Assembly: GCA_002455655.1 (NCBI GenBank)
Contig: DKLF01000020.1
Span: 1 to 25,295, forward strand
Length of the DNA stretch: 25,295 nucleotides
Origin: Oscillibacter sp. UBA6647
Lineage (GTDB): Bacteria; Bacillota; Clostridia; Oscillospirales; Oscillospiraceae
Direction of reading: 5' to 3'
In this document: in pieces, positions 5,950 through 13,923 of the stretch
Layout of the letters: each line of letters opens with the position of its first letter
Position numbering within the stretch: the first letter of the stretch is position 1
Notes under the pieces: generated by a model
What the model saw: only the letters and a program-made list of their open reading frames with translations
Told to the model about the DNA's origin: nothing
Database searches by the model: none
Position numbers and translations under genes: made by a program

Positions 5950-7026
5950 ATGAAAAAGGCAAAAGCGATATCCTTTTTGCTGGCGGCAGCTATGACGGGA
6001 GCCCTGCTCTCCGCCTGCGCCGGAAATTCCGGCAATAACGCACAATCGTCCCAAAGCGGGTCCGGCTCCACCGGAAGCGCCGCTCAGGAGACGCCTGTCA
6101 AATGGGACATCACCATCCCCGGCAACAACGGCTCCCTGTGCAACGTTCCCACCTTCCTTGCATACGAGCTGGGGTATCTGGCGGAGGAAGGCATTAACGC
6201 CGACCTCGTTTCCGCTGACTATGAGTCCAAGAAGGTGGGGTTGAACAACGGCACCATGCCCATTGTCAACGGGGACTTTATGTATTTTCCCTCCATTGAG
6301 ACTGGACTGAACATCACCGTGATTGACGGGCTGCACAAGGGCTGCATCAAGCTGGAAGTTCTGCCGGACTCCCCCATCGAAACTGCCGAGGACCTGCGGG
6401 GCGGAACCATCGCGGTGGACGAAATCGGCGGCACTACTTATCAGGTGACAGCCCTCTGGTTGGAGCAAAACGGCGTCAAGGCCATTGGCGAGGATGCGGA
6501 GGTGACCTTCCTGCCCTTCGGCGACGACAACCTCTCTCTGGAAGCGCTGAAGAGCGGGCAGGTGGACCTGGTGGCGGTCTGGGACCCCAAGGCCTCCGTC
6601 GCGGAGAAAGCGGGCGAGGTGAAGACGATTCTGGATATCTCCAAGGACGAACCCTTTGCCAGCCACTATTGCTGCTATCTTTACGCTTCCACCAAGGTGC
6701 TGAAGGAGGACCCGGAGCTGATTTCCGCCATCCTGCGGGCCTATCGGAAGGCGGAGGATTACATTGCCAAAAACCCGGAAGCGGCCACTGACCTGATTCT
6801 GGAGAAGAAGTACGTGTCCATTGAAGACCGGGATCTGGCTGTGGAGCTGGTGAAGGGCTATGGGTATCCCTCGGAAGCGGACTTTGACACCGGCAAGGCG
6901 CTGGACGCGCAGGCGGATGTGAAATACTTTGCCGAGGCGCTGCACGGAATCGGCTATCTCACCTCCGACCCCGAGGAGTATATCGCCAAGGCATTTACTC
7001 CCGTGGATCTGACTCTGGGAAAATAA
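5950..7026 (+). CDS. NitT/TauT-family ABC transporter substrate-binding lipoprotein
   Basis: The protein has 358 residues. Its signal peptide ends at the lipobox LSAC, so C23 becomes the lipidated anchor, followed by a Ser/Gly-rich linker and a periplasmic-binding fold (NMT1/SsuA type). It includes PTFLAYELGYLAEEGINADL near the mature N-terminus, DLRGGTIAVDEIGG and FASHYCCYLYAS. The family captures nitrate, sulfonates, taurine, thiamine precursors or similar small compounds outside the membrane. Start ATG 5950 was chosen because it opens directly into the signal peptide and follows AGAGG. The upstream in-frame start lies in the hairpin region. The permease and ATPase follow in the same operon. 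Cysteine-codon leaders upstream favour an organosulfur substrate, but this is inference. Confidence 0.9.
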   Translation: MKKAKAISFLLAAAMTGALLSACAGNSGNNAQSSQSGSGSTGSAAQETPVKWDITIPGNNGSLCNVPTFLAYELGYLAEEGINADLVSADYESKKVGLNNGTMPIVNGDFMYFPSIETGLNITVIDGLHKGCIKLEVLPDSPIETAEDLRGGTIAVDEIGGTTYQVTALWLEQNGVKAIGEDAEVTFLPFGDDNLSLEALKSGQVDLVAVWDPKASVAEKAGEVKTILDISKDEPFASHYCCYLYASTKVLKEDPELISAILRAYRKAEDYIAKNPEAATDLILEKKYVSIEDRDLAVELVKGYGYPSEADFDTGKALDAQADVKYFAEALHGIGYLTSDPEEYIAKAFTPVDLTLGK

Positions 7027-7036
7027 GTGAGACCTG

Positions 7037-7071
7037 CTCGCCGCACACCTCTGTGTGAGGTGTGCGGCGAG
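7037..7071 (+). other. Perfect 14-bp hairpin between lipoprotein and permease genes
   Basis: CTCGCCGCACACCT (7037-7050) pairs exactly with AGGTGTGCGGCGAG (7058-7071), with a 7-base loop and no T run. In ABC importer operons such 3' hairpins often stabilise the binding-protein message so that it is made in excess over the membrane parts. That role is inferred. Confidence 0.72.
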
Positions 7072-7092
7072 GCAATTTAAAGGAGATATCGC

Positions 7093-8112
7093 GTGAAACA
7101 GATTGACAATATGAACCCGCCGGTGACAAACCGCCGCCTGATGGAGGCGGCAAGTCTCTCCTCAGCCGGATTTCTGGCGGCCATCTTGGGAAACCGGCTG
7201 ATTCCCCAGATATCCGACGGCGTGAAGCTGGCGGATTACGCTTTAGGCCCGCTTCGGCTGGACATGAACGGATTTTATCGAATCGTGCTGCTTGCCGTTA
7301 TCCTGACATTTCTGCTTGGCGGCGTTCGGGCACGGCTGGATTCCAGCCGCCGTCCCGGCTATGTGCGCCAGGCCCCGTTTCGATTTGTTCTGGGGCTGGT
7401 ACTGCTGCTATATGACATTCTGGGAACGAAGCTGCAGCTCACGCCCCAGCCGTTTTTTCCGGGTCCTGCTCAGATTCTGGAGTCCTTTTTAATGGAGGGC
7501 AGCTACATCGGGAAAAACCTGCTTTACTCCCTGCGGCTGTTCGGCGCGGGCTTCACCGCAGGTATCCTTCTGGGGGTGGTGACAGGGGTGCTGATCGGTT
7601 GGTTCCCAAAGGTGCGATACTGGGCTTATCCCGTGTTGAAAATCAGCGGCGTCATCCCCGCGGTGGCGTGGATGCCCTTTGCCCTCACGCTGTTTCCAAC
7701 GCCCTTTGCCGCAGCGGTGTTTCTTCTGGTCATCACCTCCTGGTTTCCGGTGGCGTCCCAGACGGCCTTTGGCATTCAGTCCGTCTCCCGGGTCCATCTG
7801 GAGGCGGCGCGGACCTTGGGCGGGGGAACCGCCTTTCAGGTGTTCCGCGTGGCAATTCCCAGCGCGTCGCCCCAGATTTTCACGGGAATTACCACCGCCT
7901 GCGCCAGCTCGTTCACCTGCCTTGTGATTGCCGAGATGATGGGCCAGCCCGGCGGCCTTGGCTACTATATCAACGTGGTGAAGGTTTGGAGCGCCTACTA
8001 CAAGGTGTTTGCCGCCATTTTGCTGATGGCGGTCCTGTTCAGCCTGATTCTCGCGGCGATAGGGGTTCTGCGGGACTATGTGCTTCGTTGGCAGAAGGGA
8101 GTAATCAAATGA
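7093..8112 (+). CDS. NitT/TauT-family ABC transporter permease with extended N-terminus
   Basis: The start is GTG 7093 with AAAGGAG seven bases upstream, giving 339 residues. The C-terminal part of about 250 residues is the usual BPD_transp_1 permease with the ATPase-contact EAA loop (EAARTLGGG from residue 237, then VAIPSASP). The N-terminal part of about 110 residues adds hydrophobic segments (AGFLAAILGN, IVLLAVILTFLLGG, FVLGLVLLLYDILG) that typical SsuC/TauC permeases of 250-280 residues lack. The gene overlaps the ATPase gene by four bases (ATGA), showing translational coupling. It forms the membrane channel for the lipoprotein's substrate. Confidence 0.9.
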   Translation: MKQIDNMNPPVTNRRLMEAASLSSAGFLAAILGNRLIPQISDGVKLADYALGPLRLDMNGFYRIVLLAVILTFLLGGVRARLDSSRRPGYVRQAPFRFVLGLVLLLYDILGTKLQLTPQPFFPGPAQILESFLMEGSYIGKNLLYSLRLFGAGFTAGILLGVVTGVLIGWFPKVRYWAYPVLKISGVIPAVAWMPFALTLFPTPFAAAVFLLVITSWFPVASQTAFGIQSVSRVHLEAARTLGGGTAFQVFRVAIPSASPQIFTGITTACASSFTCLVIAEMMGQPGGLGYYINVVKVWSAYYKVFAAILLMAVLFSLILAAIGVLRDYVLRWQKGVIK

Positions 8113-8903
8113 CGGACGGCATTCTTCTGGATATTCAGCATGTCAGCCGGGTGTACCCGGACGGGCAAAACGGTCAGGCAGAGGGAATCACCGCGCTGCA
8201 AGACGTGTCCCTTTCCGTAGGTCGGGGGGAGTTTGTCTCCCTGCTGGGTCCCTCCGGTTGCGGGAAGACCACGCTGCTGCGCCTGCTGGCCGGGCTGGAT
8301 ACGCCCCAAAGCGGGAAGCTTCTTCTGAACGGGCAGAGCATCACCGGGACCTCTCCCCAGCGGGGTTATGTGTTCCAGCAGGGGGGCCTGTTCCCCTGGT
8401 GGACGGTGGAGCAGAATATTGCCGCCGGACTGAAAGCCCGCCATGTCTACCGCCGGGAAAAGGCGCGGGTGGCAGAGTTTTTGGAGTTAGTGGGGCTGCA
8501 AGACTTTGCGGACGCCTATCCCCACCAGATCAGCGGCGGCATGGCCCAGCGGGCGGCCATTGCCCGCAGTTTGATCAACGACCCCGAGGTGTTGCTGCTG
8601 GATGAGCCAATGGGCGCGCTGGATTCCTTCACCCGGGCCGACCTTCAGGACAAACTGCTGGAATTGCAGCGGGTCAGCGGGACCACCATGATTCTGGTGA
8701 CCCACGACATCGACGAGGCCGTTTACCTCTCCGACCGCATTGCCATCATGACGCCCCGTCCCGGCAGAATCAGCGAAGTGGTGACGGTTCCCATGGAAAA
8801 GCCCCGCCAGAGAAGCAGCCAAGCGTTTACCGCCCTGCGGGGAGAGCTGCTGGAAAAATTTCATCTGGCAAGCCAATCATCGCTGCCCGAATATGCCATA
8901 TAA
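8109..8903 (+). CDS. NitT/TauT-family ABC transporter ATP-binding protein
   Basis: The protein has 264 residues. The start is ATG 8109 inside the permease stop (ATGA overlap); longer upstream frames only cover the permease gene. It has every ABC motif in order: Walker A GPSGCGKTT (47-55), Q-loop VFQQGGLFPWWTV, signature ISGGMAQR (141-148), Walker B LLLDEP (162-167), D-loop GALD and the switch histidine in LVTHD (H199). The FPW-x-TV after the Q-loop is typical of the SsuB/TauB/NrtD group. It powers import from the cytoplasmic face. It is the last gene of this operon; no clear terminator follows before the next promoter at 9021. Confidence 0.95.
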   Translation: MTDGILLDIQHVSRVYPDGQNGQAEGITALQDVSLSVGRGEFVSLLGPSGCGKTTLLRLLAGLDTPQSGKLLLNGQSITGTSPQRGYVFQQGGLFPWWTVEQNIAAGLKARHVYRREKARVAEFLELVGLQDFADAYPHQISGGMAQRAAIARSLINDPEVLLLDEPMGALDSFTRADLQDKLLELQRVSGTTMILVTHDIDEAVYLSDRIAIMTPRPGRISEVVTVPMEKPRQRSSQAFTALRGELLEKFHLASQSSLPEYAI

Positions 8904-9020
8904 ATATACAAAAAAAGCACTCTGCGGTTATCCCACTTGAGCGGGACCTTGGCATGCCCCGGTTGACACATGCCCCAAACCCTCGCTTTGAATCCGCCGA
9001 TTTTTTATTAAATTCTAAAA

Positions 9021-9049
9021 TTGACAAATAGGTGATACTTCTATATGAT
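9021..9049 (+). promoter_or_regulatory. Promoter of the BMP/purine operon
   Basis: TTGACA (9021-9026), a 17-base spacer and TATGAT (9044-9049), with the start expected near 9056 and a leader of about 74 bases. The surrounding gap 8904-9129 is AT-rich in its second half. Its first half has a short inverted repeat (GGCATG at 8952, CATGCC at 8969) but no clear terminator. Confidence 0.85.
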
Positions 9050-9051
9050 AT

Positions 9052-9106
9052 GCCATAAGAAATCGATATAGGTATTACCTTAATGCTTTCTTATGCTTAT
9101 CATAAG
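9052..9106 (+). promoter_or_regulatory. Two mutually exclusive inverted repeats in the operon leader
   Basis: GCCATAAGAAA (9052-9062) can pair with TTTCTTATGC (9087-9096), with one bulge. The same right arm contains CTTATG (9090-9095), which pairs perfectly with CATAAG (9101-9106) across five bases, just upstream of the GAAGGGA ribosome binding site. The overlap of the two pairings suggests an operator or a small RNA switch. It does not match the purine riboswitch. Confidence 0.35.
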
Positions 9107-9129
9107 AGGCAACTCGAAGGGAGAAAAAC

Positions 9130-10284
9130 ATGAAACTGAAAAAAATTGCCGCCCTGCTGTTGGCTTGCGCGCTGACACTGTCCCTCGCGGCCTGCGGTTC
9201 GGGAACTGGCTCTGCCGGCTCTTCCGCGGCGTCTGCCCCCGGTTCCGCTTCCGGCGCCGCAAGCAACACTGCCTCGGGTCTTCCCGCGCTGACGGCGGAG
9301 GAAATCCACATCGGCGCCGTCTTCAACACAGAGCTTGGCACAGAGGGCTTCAGCTATGCTTTAGGGCAGGGCTTCAAGGCGCTGGAGAACGCAGGCTATC
9401 AGGTGGACTATGCCTTCAGCATTCCCGAGTCCGCCGAGTGCGAGGTTGCCATTGAAAACCTGATCAATCAGGGCTGCAACGTCATTTATGCCACCAGCTA
9501 CGGCTATGGCGAATATGTGGCCAATGTGGCCGCGCGGTATCCAAACGTCTATTTCAACCACTATTCCGGAAGTGTCAACGCAGACAATCTGGCCACCTTC
9601 TTCCCGAAGAATTTTCAGAGCGAGTATCTTTGCGGGATTATCGCCGGTATGCGGACCGCGTCCGACCAGATCGGCTATCTCGCCTCCTATCCCATCCCTG
9701 AGTGCATCCGCATGGTCAACGCGTTCACGCTGGGCGCGAGATCCGTCAATCCGGATGTGACGGTGAACGTCAAGTGGACCGGCTCCTGGTTTGACCCCGC
9801 CACAGAAACCGCCATCGCCACCGAGCTTGTCAACAGCGGCTCCGATGTGGTCATCGCGTATCTGGACAGCCTGAACGCGGCGATTGCAGCGGCCAATCTG
9901 GGGGCGTATTCTTTCGGGTACGCCACGTCCGGCTATGAGACGATTCCCGAGTCCTTCCTCGCCAGCCCCGCCTGCGACTGGGAGAGCTTCTTCGTGAACG
10001 ACGTCCAGAGAATTGTGGACGGCACATGGACCGGCACCAATCAGTGGCTGGGCATGCAGGAGGGGCTTGTCAGCCTGACTGAGATGTACAATCTGGCCGA
10101 CGGCACAGAGGAAAAGGTAACCGAGGCCGAAGAGGGCTTTAAAACCGGCACGCTGGATATCTGGACCGGTCCCATCTCCGACAATCAGGGCAATGAGGCC
10201 GTGGCAGGGGGCGAGACGCTGGACCAGGCGGCGCTGTTCTCCATGAACTGGTTTGTCGAGGGCGTAAACGGAAGCGCAAGCTGA
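9130..10284 (+). CDS. BMP-family (PnrA-like) nucleoside ABC transporter substrate-binding lipoprotein
   Basis: The protein has 384 residues, from ATG 9130 after AAGGGAG. The signal peptide ends at the lipobox LAAC (C22), then an Ala/Ser/Gly linker precedes the Bmp domain. It has IHIGAVFNTELGTEGFSYAL at the start of the domain, INQGCNVIYATSYGYGEYV, and NFQSEYLCGIIAGMRTAS, the stretch typical of PnrA/Med/BmpA proteins. The family binds purine nucleosides and related compounds outside the membrane. The ATPase and two permeases that follow complete a general nucleoside-type importer, and three purine-type deaminases come next in the same operon. Ligand identity (nucleoside, base or other heterocycle) is inferred from the neighbours. 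Confidence 0.93.
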   Translation: MKLKKIAALLLACALTLSLAACGSGTGSAGSSAASAPGSASGAASNTASGLPALTAEEIHIGAVFNTELGTEGFSYALGQGFKALENAGYQVDYAFSIPESAECEVAIENLINQGCNVIYATSYGYGEYVANVAARYPNVYFNHYSGSVNADNLATFFPKNFQSEYLCGIIAGMRTASDQIGYLASYPIPECIRMVNAFTLGARSVNPDVTVNVKWTGSWFDPATETAIATELVNSGSDVVIAYLDSLNAAIAAANLGAYSFGYATSGYETIPESFLASPACDWESFFVNDVQRIVDGTWTGTNQWLGMQEGLVSLTEMYNLADGTEEKVTEAEEGFKTGTLDIWTGPISDNQGNEAVAGGETLDQAALFSMNWFVEGVNGSAS

Positions 10285-10290
10285 GGCTGT

Positions 10291-10320
10291 AACCGGACAA
10301 AATTCCGCGGTCTGTTTTTT
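10291..10320 (+). terminator. Possible weak attenuating hairpin before the ATPase gene
   Basis: AACCGGA (10291-10297) can pair imperfectly with TCCGCGGT (10304-10311, two bases bulged). TCTGTTTTTT follows, ending right at the next ribosome binding site. It may let the binding protein be made in excess over the rest of the importer. The stem is weak. Confidence 0.3.
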
Positions 10321-10331
10321 AGGAGAAGTAC

Positions 10332-11864
10332 ATGGAAAATCGCATTGCAGTGGAACTCAGGCACATCAAAAAGCACTTCGGGCCCGTCAAGGCGAACGAC
10401 AATGTCAATTTAAAGGTCTGCGCCGGGGAAATCCACGCCATTCTGGGAGAGAACGGCTCCGGCAAGAGCACACTGATGAACGTCCTCTCGGGTCTATACG
10501 CTCCGGACGGAGGGGAAATCCTCGTAGGGGGAACGCCGGTGTCTATCCGATCCCCTAAGGACGCTATACTGAATGGCATTGGGATGATCCACCAGCATTT
10601 CAAGCTGGTGGACGCCCTTTGCGCCTGGGAAAACATCGTCGGGGGCATGAAAGCCCGGACGCTGCTGCGCAAAAAGCGGGCGGTTGCCGAAATCATGGCG
10701 CTGTGCGAAAAATACGGACTTCCTCTGGACCCCGAAAAGAAAGTCTGCCGAATGACCGTCGGAGAAAAGCAGACGGTGGAAATCGTAAAAGCTCTGTACC
10801 GGGGCGCGGAAATTCTGATTCTGGACGAGCCAACCGCCGTTTTGACGGTGCAGGAAACGGAGCGGCTGTTTGAAATCCTGCGGGAAATGAAGGCGAAGGG
10901 CCGCGCCGTCATCATCATCACCCACAAGCTTCAGGAGGTCATGAACGTCAGCGACCGGGTGACGGTTTTGCGAAAGGGCGTCAGCGTGGATTCCATTGTA
11001 ACCGCGCAGTCCAGTCCCGCCCAGCTTGCGGAGCTGATGGTGGGTCGGGCGGTGGACATTTCGGTCCCCTATGCGGAAACTTCCGGGAAACTGCGCGAGC
11101 CGGTTCTGTCCATCAAAAACTTGCGTCTTGCGGAGCGGGGCGCGGGCGAAAAGCTAAACATTGACCGGCTGGACGTCTGCGCCTGCGAAATTCTGGGGAT
11201 TGCAGGCGTGGCCGACAGCGGACAGAGGGAGCTGTGTGAGTCCATCGTGGGCCTGCGGGCGGCGGAGGGCAGCGTGCTCCTCAAGGGAACCGAGCTGATC
11301 GGGCTGGACCCCCGGGCTATGCTGCGGCAAGGAATCCGGATTGGCTTTGTGCCGGAGGACCGGCTGGGCATGGGTCTTGCGGCGGGGCTGAGTATCAGCG
11401 ACAATGCGGCGCTGCGCACCTATTGCTCCGACAAAGGGCCGTTTTTGAACAAAAAAGCGGAGAAGGTGCAGGCCGTCCGCCTGACGGAGCGCTATCATGT
11501 CAGCGCGTCCGGTGTAGACCAGCCGATTCAAAGTCTATCCGGCGGTAATATCCAAAAGGTGTTGCTGGGCCGTGAAATTGATCTTGGTGCGGACTTTTTT
11601 ATTGCCGCCTACCCCGTGCGGGGTTTGGACATCGGCGCTTCCACTTTTATCTATGAACAACTTAACGAAGAGAAAAAGAAAGGCGTCGCCATTTTGTTTA
11701 TCGGGGAGGACTTGGACGTGCTTCTGGGCATCTGCGACCGGGTTGCGGTGCTGCACGACGGCGAGCTGATGGGCGTGGTGGACGCAAAAACAGCCACAAA
11801 GGAGCAGCTTGGCCTGCTGATGATGGGGCAGAAGCAGGAGGAGACAAACTATGCTGCGAATTGA
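10332..11864 (+). CDS. Nucleoside-type ABC transporter ATP-binding protein (two fused NBDs)
   Basis: This is a 510-residue dual ATPase of the ribose/nucleoside importer class. The first NBD is canonical: Walker A GENGSGKST (39-47), Walker B LILDEPTAVLT and the switch histidine in IITHKL. Its signature is the relaxed MTVGEKQ seen in this class. The second NBD lacks a normal Walker A (GVADSGQREL instead) but keeps the signature LSGGNIQK and a modified Walker B (FFIAAYPVRGLDIGA), as is usual for relatives. The start at 10332 follows AGGAG. Its 3' end overlaps the first permease by 14 bases. It drives uptake with the BMP lipoprotein. Confidence 0.95.
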   Translation: MENRIAVELRHIKKHFGPVKANDNVNLKVCAGEIHAILGENGSGKSTLMNVLSGLYAPDGGEILVGGTPVSIRSPKDAILNGIGMIHQHFKLVDALCAWENIVGGMKARTLLRKKRAVAEIMALCEKYGLPLDPEKKVCRMTVGEKQTVEIVKALYRGAEILILDEPTAVLTVQETERLFEILREMKAKGRAVIIITHKLQEVMNVSDRVTVLRKGVSVDSIVTAQSSPAQLAELMVGRAVDISVPYAETSGKLREPVLSIKNLRLAERGAGEKLNIDRLDVCACEILGIAGVADSGQRELCESIVGLRAAEGSVLLKGTELIGLDPRAMLRQGIRIGFVPEDRLGMGLAAGLSISDNAALRTYCSDKGPFLNKKAEKVQAVRLTERYHVSASGVDQPIQSLSGGNIQKVLLGREIDLGADFFIAAYPVRGLDIGASTFIYEQLNEEKKKGVAILFIGEDLDVLLGICDRVAVLHDGELMGVVDAKTATKEQLGLLMMGQKQEETNYAAN

Positions 11865-12909
11865 ACGGAAGACGAACAGCAGATTCCTTCTCCAGCGAAT
11901 TGTCTCTCTGGTGGCCGCTCTGGCTGCGGCGGGAGTCGTGGTTGCGATTTGTGGATACGACCCGATTGTGGTGTACCGGGAGATGCTGAAGGGCTCCTTC
12001 AGCTCTGTTTACTATGTGCAGCAGACTGTTCAGAAGGTTGTCCCGCTTTTGATGATGGGACTTGGGGTAGCGGTCTGCTTCAAAATGAACTTTATCAACA
12101 TCGGCGCGGAGGGGCAGTTCTATATGGGCGCGACGGCGGCGACGTACGTAGCGCTGAACGTCAGCGGACCGCCCGCCCCTGTGGTCATGCTTTTGATGTT
12201 TGCGGCGGCCTTCGCGGCAGGTGGCTGCTGGTGCTTGATTGCGGGGTATTTAAAATCCAAGTGGGGCGTAAGCGAAACACTGGTGACACTGATGCTCAAC
12301 TACGTGGCCATCAAGCTGGTGTCCTATCTCCAATACGTCCTCTGGAAGGACCCCCAGTCCTTCGGCTTTCCCAAGATCGCCAATTACCCGGCGGAGCTTC
12401 AGCTCAAACTTGTGCTGGGCGTCCATTCCGGGTGGATTGTTGCTCTCTTTCTGACAGTTCTCATATGGGTTCTGCTCCACCGCAGCAAGCTGGGCTATGA
12501 ATTATCCGTGATGGGAGCCAACGAACAAACCGCGCGCTACGCCGGGATGAACACCAAAAAAATTCTCCTGCTGGCAAGTCTCTTAGGCGGCGGCATCTGC
12601 GGCCTTGCGGGCCTGATTCAGGCCGCAGGCGCGGAGCGCACGCTGAACGACCAGATGGGGGGCGGCATGGGCTATACCGCCATTGCTATCGCCTACATGT
12701 CCCGGATGGAGCCGCCCGTGATTCTGGCGGTTTCCTTCCTGTTTTCCATTCTGCTTCAGGGAGGCGCCTATATGCAGATTTCCATGCAGATTCCCTCCGC
12801 CGCGGGCGACGTGATTCAGGGAATCATTCTGCTGTTCATTCTGGGAAGCGAATTTTTCTCCACTTACCGGGTCGTCCTGACCCGCACGAGGCAGGAGGCG
12901 GCGAAATGA
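11851..12909 (+). CDS. Nucleoside-type ABC transporter permease 1
   Basis: This is a 352-residue membrane protein of the BPD_transp_2 (LivH/YufP) family with about 8-10 helices. Visible marks are VGVCF-like GVAVCFKMNFINIGAEGQF, which contains the family's N-I-G-x-E-G-Q signature, and GANEQTARYAGMNTKKILLL, the cytoplasmic contact for the ATPase. The N-terminus is basic. The start overlaps the ATPase gene and the stop overlaps permease 2 (ATGA), so the three are translationally coupled. It forms half of the transport channel. The closest described systems are the general nucleoside importers (YufO-YufP-YufQ, NupABC). Confidence 0.94.
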   Translation: MLRIERKTNSRFLLQRIVSLVAALAAAGVVVAICGYDPIVVYREMLKGSFSSVYYVQQTVQKVVPLLMMGLGVAVCFKMNFINIGAEGQFYMGATAATYVALNVSGPPAPVVMLLMFAAAFAAGGCWCLIAGYLKSKWGVSETLVTLMLNYVAIKLVSYLQYVLWKDPQSFGFPKIANYPAELQLKLVLGVHSGWIVALFLTVLIWVLLHRSKLGYELSVMGANEQTARYAGMNTKKILLLASLLGGGICGLAGLIQAAGAERTLNDQMGGGMGYTAIAIAYMSRMEPPVILAVSFLFSILLQGGAYMQISMQIPSAAGDVIQGIILLFILGSEFFSTYRVVLTRTRQEAAK

Positions 12910-13862
12910 ACGAAGCAGCTTTGTTTTTTCAAATGTCCGTGCAGCTTGGCACGCCGTTTCTGCTGGCCACCTTGGGGGGCATTCTGTGCGAAAAAGCGGG
13001 GCATTTGAACCTTGGCATTGAGGGCATGATGATGCTGGGCGCGTTTTTCGGCTTTCAGGCCGGGTTTCTCAGCCACAGCCCGGCAGCGGCTCTCCTCATG
13101 GCGGCGGCAGGCGGCGCGCTGGGCGCGCTGATTTATGCCGTCATCACCGTGACCCTCATGGGAAACCAGACGGTGACCGGCTTTGCCCTCACGATTTTTG
13201 GCACGGGTCTTGCCAATTTTCTGGGCAAGGCGTATTCCAGTCAAATCATGGACAGCGCCGTGACCTCCGCGCTTGGAACCCGCAGCATCCCGGGCCTTTC
13301 CAAAATTCCGTTTCTGGGACCGGTGCTGTTTTCCCAAAGCCTGTTTGTGTACCTCTCTTTGTTCCTTGCCGTGGGACTGCTGTTCTACTATCAGAGAACC
13401 CGGTTCGGCCTTGCCGTTCGCATGGTGGGCGAAAACCCCGGAACGGCGGACGCCTCCGGCGTCAATGTGACGCTGTACAAATATGTACACATTCTTTTCG
13501 GGGGAGCGCTTTGCGGTCTTGGTGGAGGGTATCTCTCCTTGGTATACGTCCCCTATTGGCAGGACAACATCACCGCAGGCATGGGCTGGATTGCAGTGGC
13601 TCTGGTTATTTTTTCAGGCTGGAACCCTGTCAAGGCCATTTTCGGATGCTATCTTTTTGGAATTTTGAAGGGGATGACCCTGAAATTTCAGGGTGCCTCT
13701 CTGTCCGTTCTTGGGCTGGATATTTCTCTCGCCGCGCAGGTGATGGATATGCTGCCCTATATTCTTACAGTGGCGGTGCTGGTGCTCTCGGCCATTTCTA
13801 AAAAAGGTGCGGGCGCAGGGCCGGCCAGTGTTGGAAAGCCCTATTTCCGGGAGGCCCGGTAA
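12906..13862 (+). CDS. Nucleoside-type ABC transporter permease 2
   Basis: This is a 318-residue BPD_transp_2 protein of the YufQ/NupC-permease type, the partner of permease 1. It contains TLGGILCEKAGHLNLGIEGM with the N-L-G-I-E-G-M signature, the ATPase-contact segment VRMVGENPGTADASGVNV, and repeated Gly/Ala-rich helices. Its start codon lies within the previous stop (ATGA at 12906). The next gene starts 61 bases downstream with its own AGGAGG, and no terminator is seen between them, so importer and enzymes are one transcription unit. Confidence 0.94.
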   Translation: MNEAALFFQMSVQLGTPFLLATLGGILCEKAGHLNLGIEGMMMLGAFFGFQAGFLSHSPAAALLMAAAGGALGALIYAVITVTLMGNQTVTGFALTIFGTGLANFLGKAYSSQIMDSAVTSALGTRSIPGLSKIPFLGPVLFSQSLFVYLSLFLAVGLLFYYQRTRFGLAVRMVGENPGTADASGVNVTLYKYVHILFGGALCGLGGGYLSLVYVPYWQDNITAGMGWIAVALVIFSGWNPVKAIFGCYLFGILKGMTLKFQGASLSVLGLDISLAAQVMDMLPYILTVAVLVLSAISKKGAGAGPASVGKPYFREAR

Positions 13863-13923
13863 ATATGGCTTCGGCCCGCATTCCATCCCGGTTTTGCGAA
13901 TACGAAACATACAGGAGGTTTCC

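Noticed and set aside
5791..6945. Minus-strand open frame (384 codons) opposite the NitT/TauT lipoprotein
   Set aside because: The plus strand has a signal peptide, lipobox and binding-protein motifs. The antisense frame has none and also crosses the hairpins.
8904..9129. Purine or guanine riboswitch before the BMP operon
   Set aside because: A GATATG string is present, but the conserved core elements (TCTACC, CCGTAAA, CGACTA type) and three-way junction are absent.
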